Part shown: positions 5,112-11,001 of the stretch, one piece after another
Layout of the letters: each line of letters starts with the position of its first letter
How positions within the stretch are numbered: position 1 is the stretch's first letter
Assembly: GCA_016839405.1 (NCBI GenBank)
Contig: JAEOUJ010000390.1
Location: 1 to 11,001, forward strand
DNA from: Candidatus Gerdarchaeota archaeon
GTDB lineage: Archaea; Asgardarchaeota; Heimdallarchaeia; JABLTI01
Direction of reading: 5' to 3'
Length of the DNA: 11,001 bases
Program-made: the position numbers and the translations under genes
Notes under the pieces: generated by a model
The model's input: only the letters and a program-made list of their open reading frames with translations
Database searches by the model: none
What the model was told of the DNA's origin: nothing

Positions 5112-6725
5112 TTGAGGACGAAAAATACATTCTCACTCATAATTATATTGCTAATGCTAAGTCCAGTATTAGCCGTTGTTGGATCAACAGTTGATACAAC
5201 AACTATTGTTTTTAATAGTGAAGATTTTGACAGTGATGTCGGAATAGAAGCTGGTGATACTTTATATTATACAATTGATCAACTTACTTTACCAGCTGAT
5301 ATGACAATACCTGATGTTACATTACCTGATTTCGCGGGTAGTACATTATACGTAAAAGTAATGGAAGTTGAAGAAGAATTCGAATTCACACTTGGAGTTG
5401 TTGGAACAAAAATCTACTATGCTTTAGGTATAATTTTCAATGAAGATAAAGTTTTTACAATTGGTGCTGGTTTAACTGCTACTGATATAATTATTCCTGA
5501 AGGAGCAGGCACTCCTTCTTTTGAAATAAGTGGAATTCCACATTGGAATGGAACATATGGAAGTGCCCCTTCTTTGTTCTTCATAAATGATGATTATGCC
5601 GATCATACAACTTTATTATCAGCAATGGGTTTTACTGTTGTTGAAACTGCAAGTAATTTCCATGCAGAACAAACAAATGAAACAACTGGTGGTACTATTG
5701 CAGGTGATTGGAGAAAATCAGATGGTATTTGTACTCATCTAATTATTGATAATATAGCATTTGATGGTGCAGATTTCACAGATATTACTATTGAAGTTAC
5801 TCTAGACAAGGTTGAAAAACGACCTTTACCAATTAGTGCAGGAGACAATATTGAATTTACAGCTGATATGATTGAAGCTAGTATTTCAGGCGATATGATA
5901 AATGAAACAACAATCTCGACAATAAATGAACAAATTGATTTAATTAAAACTGCATATGAAGATAAGGTACTTATAAAAATGGTTGTCACAGATGTAGAAG
6001 GTGTATTTTATATGTGTGATGTTTATTTCTATGACAATTGGACAGATACTCTAGTTAAGCAAGAATACCCAACAGTTTTCAATGGATTTATGGGATCAAT
6101 ATTTGATCATGATCCATTTTTCCCATCAATTATTGCTTCTCCTGGCAAAGTAATGTCATATAATCTATTCCCATATTTTGGTCCTTTTGTAACACCAGAT
6201 TGGGATATCTATGAAAGTCAAATGAAATTATATGATGCATTGCTTAGTGACTATGTAGCTGATATACTTGGTTTAATAAGTCCACCAACAAGTCTTACAT
6301 TTCATGCAATTAATGGTAATATGGAATTAGTAAATAAACGAGATTTCTATTATTTCCATGAGATTATAAATATACAAATTGAAGAAGAAATGTATACTTC
6401 TTCCCCACCAATTGTTCCTGAAATGGTTTATGATGCAGGCGGAATTTATTCTTTACAAGAAGAAGGATATGTTTGTTATCATGAATCTGGTATAGGTGCA
6501 GTAATTCGATTAAAAGCAGATTTCTCAGTAGAAGTATATGATCCATCCTCCTACTATGATACAGGTATTCTTAATGTTAATGTGGATGTTAAATTGCGAA
6601 ATCATGTTTATGATCCTCCAGAGATAATAGGTGGTGGAATATTACCTGGTTTCAATTGGATAATTGCTATTCCAACACTTCTTGGTCTTGCAGCAATTGG
6701 TTTAATTGTTAGAAGACGAAAATAA
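5112..6725 (+). CDS. Secreted surface protein with internal duplication and PGF-type C-terminal anchor
   Basis: A 537-residue exported protein. The N-terminus (MRTKNTFSLIIILLMLSPVLAVVG) is a clear signal peptide, with likely cleavage near residues 21-25. The C-terminus has a tripartite sorting tail: PGF at 512-514, hydrophobic helix 516-533, RRRK 534-537, resembling archaeosortase-type PGF-CTERM signals. Two beta-rich units are recognisable about 196 residues apart: EAGDTLYYTIDQ (46-57) with YVKVMEVEEEFEF (80-92), and SAGDNIEFTADM (242-253) with IKMVVTDVEGVFY (288-300). AGD-initiated units like this occur in abundant uncharacterised Asgard surface proteins. Candidate N-glycosylation sites are N146GT, N189ET, N264ET and N309WT. 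No enzymatic motif is seen. The start is TTG at 5112 with GGTGA at 5101-5105. A hairpin terminator follows the stop. Role: probably cell-surface structure or binding; the ligand is unknown. Confidence 0.85.
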   Translation: MRTKNTFSLIIILLMLSPVLAVVGSTVDTTTIVFNSEDFDSDVGIEAGDTLYYTIDQLTLPADMTIPDVTLPDFAGSTLYVKVMEVEEEFEFTLGVVGTKIYYALGIIFNEDKVFTIGAGLTATDIIIPEGAGTPSFEISGIPHWNGTYGSAPSLFFINDDYADHTTLLSAMGFTVVETASNFHAEQTNETTGGTIAGDWRKSDGICTHLIIDNIAFDGADFTDITIEVTLDKVEKRPLPISAGDNIEFTADMIEASISGDMINETTISTINEQIDLIKTAYEDKVLIKMVVTDVEGVFYMCDVYFYDNWTDTLVKQEYPTVFNGFMGSIFDHDPFFPSIIASPGKVMSYNLFPYFGPFVTPDWDIYESQMKLYDALLSDYVADILGLISPPTSLTFHAINGNMELVNKRDFYYFHEIINIQIEEEMYTSSPPIVPEMVYDAGGIYSLQEEGYVCYHESGIGAVIRLKADFSVEVYDPSSYYDTGILNVNVDVKLRNHVYDPPEIIGGGILPGFNWIIAIPTLLGLAAIGLIVRRRK

Positions 6726-6739
6726 TTTAGATTAAATTA

Positions 6740-6770
6740 GTGCGAATTTTCGCACCTTTTATTCTTTTTT
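6740..6770 (+). terminator. Terminator hairpin after the surface protein gene
   Basis: GTGCGAA (6740-6746) pairs exactly with TTCGCAC (6749-6755), a 7-bp GC-containing stem with a very tight loop (or six pairs and a four-base loop). It begins 15 bases after the stop codon and is followed by TTTT (6757-6760) and TTTTTT (6765-6770). The GC content of the stem stands out against its AT-rich surroundings. Confidence 0.7.
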
Positions 6771-6830
6771 CTTATTTATTCCTTTAGAGGTAAGAATTAA
6801 AAATCGGTTTTGTCATTTTAATTATTAATA

Positions 6831-6849
6831 GAATATATTTGATTAGGAG
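6831..6849 (+). promoter_or_regulatory. Putative TATA box and distant Shine-Dalgarno of the GTPase gene
   Basis: GAATATATTT (6831-6840) is a TATA-like sequence about 24-32 bases before the ATG at 6864, which would put transcription start near the start codon and make the mRNA nearly leaderless. TTAGGAG (6843-6849) looks like a ribosome binding site but is 14 bases from the ATG, longer than usual. Either an upstream TATA (6817-6830, TTTAATTATTAATA) is used or the AGGAG is fortuitous. Confidence 0.35.
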
Positions 6850-6863
6850 TTAGATTTAGTAAT

Positions 6864-8033
6864 ATGTCGACTAATCTTAGCCCAGAAGCAAAAATAGCTG
6901 AACAAGAATACATGGAAGCTAATACTCTTGAAGATAAGATTATCAAATTAGAGAAGTTTATTTCATTAGTTCCTAAACATAAAGCAACTGAAAAAATGGT
7001 TGCTCGATTAAGAAGCCGATTAGTCAGATATAAATCAGAACTTGAAGATAAAAGACGCAGACAAAAATCATTATCAAAAGGACCTACTTGGGTAATAGCT
7101 AAAGAAGGAGATGCACAAGTTTCTCTTGTAGGTTTATCTAATGTTGGTAAATCACAACTTCTTAAATCATTAACGGGTGCCAATAGTAAGGTTACAGATT
7201 ATCCTTTTGCTACTGAAAAACCTCATCCAGGAGTTCTTGATAGTAATGGAGCAATAATTCAACTAATTGATTTACCTAGTTTATACCCAAACATCAAAAA
7301 TGAATCTAAAAATGGACCAATGTTATTATCGCAAATTCGAGCAGCAGATTTGATTATTATTGTAATTGATTTATCAAAAGACCCTACTGAACAAATGAAT
7401 ATTATTAATGAGGAATTATTAAGTGGAAGTATACGCGTGAATAAAGAAAGACCACCAATTGAATTAACAAAAACTGGTTCAGGTGGGGCGATATTAATTG
7501 GCGATAATAAAATTGATGCTTCAAGAGAAGAAATAGTTGATATTTTAAATGATCAAGGTTACTACAATTTTTCACTTAAATTCTTGAAGCCAATGAGCCT
7601 AGGTGATTTGGTTGAAGCATTAGATGCTGGTCTAGTTTATAGTAAAGGAATTATTGTAGCTAACAAAGGAGACTCTAAGGGATCTAAAGAAAATTATGAA
7701 AAATTAGTTCAAACTTATAGTAAACAATATTCAATTATTCCTGTAAGCGCTTTGAAGGGTGATGGTTTAGAGGAATTGAAAAAAATAATCTTTGAAAATC
7801 TTGGTTTAATTAGAGTACGTAGTAAAGAACCAATGGGAGATATTGCTCCAAAACCTATTGTATTAAAGAAAGGTGCAACCGTTGGTGATATTGCTAAGAT
7901 AATCCACACTCGTTTTTATGATCATTTCAAACAAGCAAAAATTTATGGGCCAAGTGCAAAATTTGATGGACAATCAGTTGGTTTAAATCATGTAGTTCAA
8001 GATGGCGATATTGTTGAAATTTTTGCTGATTAA
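6864..8033 (+). CDS. DRG-family GTP-binding protein with C-terminal TGS domain, altered G3 motif
   Basis: A 389-residue cytoplasmic GTPase of the Obg/DRG group, found in archaea and eukaryotes and linked to ribosome function. A basic helical N-terminal region (residues 22-72, KATEKMVARLRSRLVRYKSEL then KRRRQKSLSKGP) precedes the G domain. G1 is GLSNVGKS (90-97), G2 lies in YPFATEKPHPGV (113-124, probably T117), G4 is NKGD (267-270) and G5 is VSALKG (294-299). The DRG-specific inserted segment is present (NKERPPIELTKTGSGGA, 193-209). TGS domain: about 312-389, including KPIVLKKGATVGDIAKIIH and VQDGDIVEIF. The G3 motif, DxxG in nearly all GTPases, reads D136-L-P-S139, and the glycine-rich switch-II sequence normally following is replaced by LYPNIKNESKNGP. 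Nucleotide binding should persist, but hydrolysis or switching may be changed. Convergent with the DUF92 gene across 12 bases. Confidence 0.9.
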   Translation: MSTNLSPEAKIAEQEYMEANTLEDKIIKLEKFISLVPKHKATEKMVARLRSRLVRYKSELEDKRRRQKSLSKGPTWVIAKEGDAQVSLVGLSNVGKSQLLKSLTGANSKVTDYPFATEKPHPGVLDSNGAIIQLIDLPSLYPNIKNESKNGPMLLSQIRAADLIIIVIDLSKDPTEQMNIINEELLSGSIRVNKERPPIELTKTGSGGAILIGDNKIDASREEIVDILNDQGYYNFSLKFLKPMSLGDLVEALDAGLVYSKGIIVANKGDSKGSKENYEKLVQTYSKQYSIIPVSALKGDGLEELKKIIFENLGLIRVRSKEPMGDIAPKPIVLKKGATVGDIAKIIHTRFYDHFKQAKIYGPSAKFDGQSVGLNHVVQDGDIVEIFAD

Positions 8034-8045
8034 TAATTCTAGTTT

Positions 8046-8948
8046 CTAAATTAAATAAGCAAAACAACCAATAGAAAATGCAATTACACCTGCTATAAAA
8101 GACGCACTGAAATTAACATGATCATTTCTAAACCATTGTTTCCCTCTTTGTAAAATAGTTGGTTTATTACAATGAACTCTTTTTTCTGTTCCTTTTCCAC
8201 AAATTGTGCATTTAAAGAATCCTTGAATGGTTGCACCAAAGAGGCTATCTATTAATCCACCAATAAAACCGATGAGGATAGTTATTGGAATAAATAAATA
8301 AATTTGCCAGGAAGAACTTTCAGGGATTGGATTTTTCCAAAACACTTCAATAATAAGAGCAACGATAGAAACCAAAAACGCTCCTATAAATGAAGCAGCG
8401 GTTCCTTTTGGTGAAACTCCACCTGATGTTCCTCTTTCTACTTTTTGTTTTAAATTAAGAATCCAATAAGGTTGATCTTTTGATAAAATACCAATTTCAG
8501 TGCCCCACGTATCTGCGTTTACAGTCCCAATTGTTGCTATAAATGCATAAACAAAGGCATTACTAATTAATGCATTATCAGTTAAAAGAAAAACTAAAAG
8601 ATGACAAGTAGCAAAAATCAAACCCCCTAAACCATTTGCTAATACTTGTGAGGAATCTCTCTCACCACCCTTAGCAAATTTATCTTGAACGTCTTTTTTA
8701 TCCTTTTTTCGATAGCTTGTTAAAACACTGGAAGAAATGAAAAATACGAAAAGTATTGCATAGAAAAGAGGATGTATTATCCAATAAACAATACCAAAAA
8801 ATCCTGCTAGAAAACAGCCAAATAAAGTTAAATGCCTTCTAAATCTAACCCAAATGAAAATTGGAACATTAATACCTAATGCTATTGCTAGAGCAATTAA
8901 CCAGCCCCATTGTCCAAATAATTGATAAAACCAAATATCTATGCTCAT
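8046..8948 (-). CDS. DUF92/VTE6-like integral membrane protein (possible isoprenyl-phosphate kinase)
   Basis: A member of the DUF92 (TMEM19/TIGR00297) family, whose plant member VTE6 phosphorylates phytyl phosphate. Family motifs, numbered from the longest frame (TTG at 8966): GERDSSQVLANG (101-112), NADTWGTEIG (150-159), KVERGTSGGVSPKGT (175-189), and GGLIDSLFGATIQ (236-248). Then comes C253-x2-C256 with H265-C266, a possible metal site in the C-terminal loop. Hydrophobic helices lie at about 21-40, 47-63, 66-84, 108-129, 133-149, 190-209, 222-240 and 285-305. The ATG at 8948 (300 residues) is preferred because the first 6 codons of the longer frame contain the GGAG (8964-8961) that would serve as its ribosome binding site, although the 12-base spacing is long. 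A TTG at 8957 is a third option. The archaeal substrate is not established; an isoprenoid role would suit the mevalonate genes nearby, but this is inference. Confidence 0.85.
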   Translation of the reverse strand: MSIDIWFYQLFGQWGWLIALAIALGINVPIFIWVRFRRHLTLFGCFLAGFFGIVYWIIHPLFYAILFVFFISSSVLTSYRKKDKKDVQDKFAKGGERDSSQVLANGLGGLIFATCHLLVFLLTDNALISNAFVYAFIATIGTVNADTWGTEIGILSKDQPYWILNLKQKVERGTSGGVSPKGTAASFIGAFLVSIVALIIEVFWKNPIPESSSWQIYLFIPITILIGFIGGLIDSLFGATIQGFFKCTICGKGTEKRVHCNKPTILQRGKQWFRNDHVNFSASFIAGVIAFSIGCFAYLI

Positions 8949-9102
8949 AAATGTCAAATGCTCCAATTAATTGCTTGTTTTAAAACCGACTATACAGAAA
9001 TAATACCCTTCAAAAGGATTTCTATAAAGTAAAGGTTAGTTACAATAAAGAGATATTTTTTAAACACTAATTTGTATACCAAAAATATTCCAACAATTCC
9101 TA

Positions 9103-9543
9103 ATGATGATAATAATGATAAAGAAAAAATGGTTGAAACTAAAATATGTTTTTTATTTTGAGGTTTTGTTGAATATAATAATGGTTATTTTATGTATATT
9201 TGTTCCACAATTTTTTATTTCACAATTAACTGGTGAGTCTTTTACTCAAGTTGGTATTGAAATAGTTATTTGGTATGGAATATTGTTATTTGTGATTTCA
9301 TTCATTATGATTGGAATTTTGATAATAGAAGATCAAAAATCATTTAGAATTGTTATGATTGGGTATATTTTTGGTGATTGGTTTCAAATTGGAGCAGCAA
9401 TTCATTTTGCGTTGAAATTATCTTCATGGTCATTTGGTATAATATTTACTATCGTAATAACCTTTATCTTGATTATTTTTAGACTAGTTGTTATTATTCA
9501 TCCAAATTTTCTTGGATTTAAAGAAAAAGAAGTTGAAGGATAA
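9103..9543 (+). CDS. Four-span membrane protein of unknown function
   Basis: A 146-residue, very hydrophobic protein with helices at about residues 15-35, 54-75, 82-103 and 110-132. I do not recognise a named family with confidence. Polar residues inside or at the edges of helices are unusual: E20 and N24 in helix 1, G91-D92 with Q95 and H101 in helix 3, and R127 in helix 4. They could form a buried polar site. The N-terminus is basic (KKKWLKLK) and the C-terminus charged, so both ends are probably cytoplasmic. The start is uncertain: two consecutive ATGs (9103, 9106) and a third at 9115 are in frame, none with a Shine-Dalgarno, so a leaderless transcript is possible. The 136-base gap upstream, shared with the DUF92 gene, contains only AT-rich promoter-like sequence. 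Convergent with valyl-tRNA synthetase across 11 bases. Confidence 0.75.
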   Translation: MMIIMIKKKWLKLKYVFYFEVLLNIIMVILCIFVPQFFISQLTGESFTQVGIEIVIWYGILLFVISFIMIGILIIEDQKSFRIVMIGYIFGDWFQIGAAIHFALKLSSWSFGIIFTIVITFILIIFRLVVIIHPNFLGFKEKEVEG

Positions 9544-9554
9544 ATCCTTCTGCT

Positions 9555-11001
9555 TTATTTTTCTAATTCTATTTTCAATTCTGAACCTTTTTTGAATCTA
9601 ATTTCTGCTATATGTAAAGGTTGTTTTATTAAATCTTGATAATCTTTGTATTGTTCAAATTTATCTTGATTCATTGTTATATTAGCTATTTTTATTGGTT
9701 GATTCAAAGCAATTCTCAAAGCAGCTTTTTGTTGACGAATTTGTGAAATAAGTTCGATTAATTCACTACCAATTGCTGTTTTTTGTTTATCGTATTGTTT
9801 TATATCTTTTGAAGGCCAATTTGTTGCATGAATTGAAATTTCTCCGATAGTTTCTTTGAATAATTTCAAATAGATAGCTTCTGTTATATGAGGGCAGAAT
9901 GGAGCTAACATTCGTAGAACTGACCATAAAACCTCTTTTAGAATTAATCTAACAGTTGCAGAACGAGTCACATTTTCGGATCTTAGAATTGGTTTAACAC
10001 TTTCAAGATAATTATCACATAATTTATTCCACGTAAAATCGTATAGCAATTTCAAACTATTATGAAATTCATAGATATCCATTGTTTTAGTTATTTCTTT
10101 TCTTACAATTTCTAATTCTGAAAGTATCCATTCATCTATGGGAGAGAGATTTAATTTTATTTCTGGGATATCATCAATGTACATACTGATAAATCTCGAG
10201 ACTGACCATAGTTTTTGTAGAAAAGATTTTCCATATTGCGCAGTTTCCCATAGGAAAGGAAAATCAGTGCCAACTTTTCTACTCAAAATAGTTTGTCTAA
10301 TAGCATCAGCACCATATTTATCAATACCATCTCGAGGATCAACAACATTTCCACGTGATTTTGACATTTTCATTGAGTCTGGTCCAAGAACATGACCATT
10401 TATCAAAACATTTCCATAAGGCAATTTACCTTCAGTGAGTTTTAAAGTCCTGAAGGTTGTATATGTATACCAAGTTCTAATAATATCATGTCCCTGTAAT
10501 CGCAATAGATTCTCTGATTTTTGACTAATCCATCGTTTGGAAAATTCTGGATCTGAGTAATATCTTGAGATTATTAAAGCCGTTAGACTTGAATCAACCC
10601 AAACATCACATACATCTTCTGTTCCATTAATATTAGTAGAACCGCATTTTGGACATTTATCAATAGGTGGTTTAGTTATTGAAGTATCAATAGGAAATTT
10701 ACTATCATCAGAAGGGGCAATTACTTCATTACAATCATTACAACTCCAGAAAGGAATAGGTGTTCCAAAAACTCTTTGACGAGAAATAATCCAATCCCAT
10801 TCAAGAGCACCTATCCAATCAGTAGCTCTTCGTAAATAGAATTTTGGATACCATTTCATTTGTTTGGCTGCATTCAAAAGTTCAGGTGCGAATTCCTTAA
10901 TTTTAATCATATATTGTTTTGTAGTGAGAAATTCCATAGGAGTTTCGCAATCTCCACGTTCTGTGTGGCAAAGAACTCGATGTTTGATACGCTCTTGTTT
11001 A
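9555..11001 (-). CDS. valS: Valyl-tRNA synthetase, C-terminal part (5' end outside window)
   Basis: Class I aminoacyl-tRNA synthetase that charges tRNA-Val. The minus-strand frame has no stop up to the window edge (the edge reads KQERIKHRVLCHTERGDCETPMEF), so the ATG at 10937 is internal and 482 or so codons are visible. The catalytic KMSKS is at 10356-10370 (MKMSKSRGN), preceded by LRLQGHDIIRTW and the RQRVFGTPIPFW region. A zinc-ribbon-like pair, C-N-D-C and C-P-K-C, lies between the editing-domain side and DVWVDSS, as in archaeal ValRS. The anticodon-binding helical domain follows (SPIDEWILSELE, MLAPFCPHITEAIY). The HIGH motif and most of the editing domain lie off the right edge. The C-terminal coiled-coil arm seen in bacterial enzymes is shortened, ending at KKGSELKIELEK. 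Confidence 0.96.
   Translation of the reverse strand, partial: KQERIKHRVLCHTERGDCETPMEFLTTKQYMIKIKEFAPELLNAAKQMKWYPKFYLRRATDWIGALEWDWIISRQRVFGTPIPFWSCNDCNEVIAPSDDSKFPIDTSITKPPIDKCPKCGSTNINGTEDVCDVWVDSSLTALIISRYYSDPEFSKRWISQKSENLLRLQGHDIIRTWYTYTTFRTLKLTEGKLPYGNVLINGHVLGPDSMKMSKSRGNVVDPRDGIDKYGADAIRQTILSRKVGTDFPFLWETAQYGKSFLQKLWSVSRFISMYIDDIPEIKLNLSPIDEWILSELEIVRKEITKTMDIYEFHNSLKLLYDFTWNKLCDNYLESVKPILRSENVTRSATVRLILKEVLWSVLRMLAPFCPHITEAIYLKLFKETIGEISIHATNWPSKDIKQYDKQKTAIGSELIELISQIRQQKAALRIALNQPIKIANITMNQDKFEQYKDYQDLIKQPLHIAEIRFKKGSELKIELEK

Noticed and set aside
6818..7183. Minus-strand frame of 121 codons over the GTPase 5' end
   Set aside because: It is the reverse shadow of the well-supported G1 region of the GTPase and has no coherent domain pattern.
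8977..8986. GTTTTAAAAC palindrome upstream of the DUF92 gene
   Set aside because: Short and AT-only; expected often by chance here. It may serve as a TATA-like box but I cannot support an operator.
10935..10937. ATG as the start of valyl-tRNA synthetase
   Set aside because: The frame continues without a stop to the window edge and encodes the conserved HTERGDCETP segment before it; the true start is outside.
1..11001. CRISPR array, tRNA, rRNA, insertion sequence or prophage
   Set aside because: No regularly spaced repeats, no cloverleaf or GTTCGA-type T-arm in the gaps, and no transposase or phage-like protein; every gap is under about 190 bases.

Overview
The window is AT-rich (roughly 30% G+C by eye) and reads as archaeal, most likely an Asgard archaeon. 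The evidence is the gene content: a 2-oxoacid:ferredoxin oxidoreductase, a mevalonate-pathway GHMP kinase with a decarboxylase, a DRG/TGS-type GTPase, an archaeal-style ferredoxin:disulfide reductase, and a secreted protein ending in a PGF-type sorting tail. Purine-rich ribosome binding sites, T-rich terminators and TATA-like boxes agree with this. The Asgard assignment is inference; no rRNA or marker tree is available here. Several genes start with TTG or GTG, and one appears to start with ATT.

Layout. Positions 1-1931 are a redox block: the 3' end of a 2-oxoacid:ferredoxin oxidoreductase beta subunit (+), a ferritin-like protein (-), a 50-residue single-span membrane protein (+), then a glutaredoxin and the catalytic subunit of a ferredoxin-thioredoxin reductase (+), the last two closely spaced and probably cotranscribed. 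Positions 2109-4087 hold an isoprenoid pair on the minus strand: a mevalonate-5-diphosphate decarboxylase-type enzyme followed by a mevalonate kinase-family GHMP kinase. Positions 4275-6725 (+) encode an unrecognised six-span membrane protein and a large secreted, C-terminally anchored surface protein with an internal duplication. Positions 6864-8033 (+) encode a DRG-like GTPase with an altered G3 motif. Positions 8046-8966 (-) hold a DUF92/VTE6-like integral membrane protein, 9103-9543 (+) a four-span unknown membrane protein, and 9555-11001 (-) the C-terminal two-thirds or so of valyl-tRNA synthetase, running off the right edge.

How it fits together. The oxidoreductase makes reduced ferredoxin, and the reductase can pass those electrons through a [4Fe-4S]/disulfide centre to a redoxin. 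The adjacent glutaredoxin is the obvious candidate partner. The kinase and decarboxylase belong to isoprenoid (lipid) precursor synthesis, and the DUF92 protein belongs to a family in which plant VTE6 phosphorylates isoprenyl phosphates, so a second lipid link is possible. Genes are compact: three convergent pairs are separated by only 11-13 bases. No stretch of more than about 190 bases lacks a gene. The intergenic gaps hold inverted repeats, terminator-like hairpins and putative promoters, described individually. I saw no tRNA, rRNA, CRISPR array, insertion sequence or prophage.
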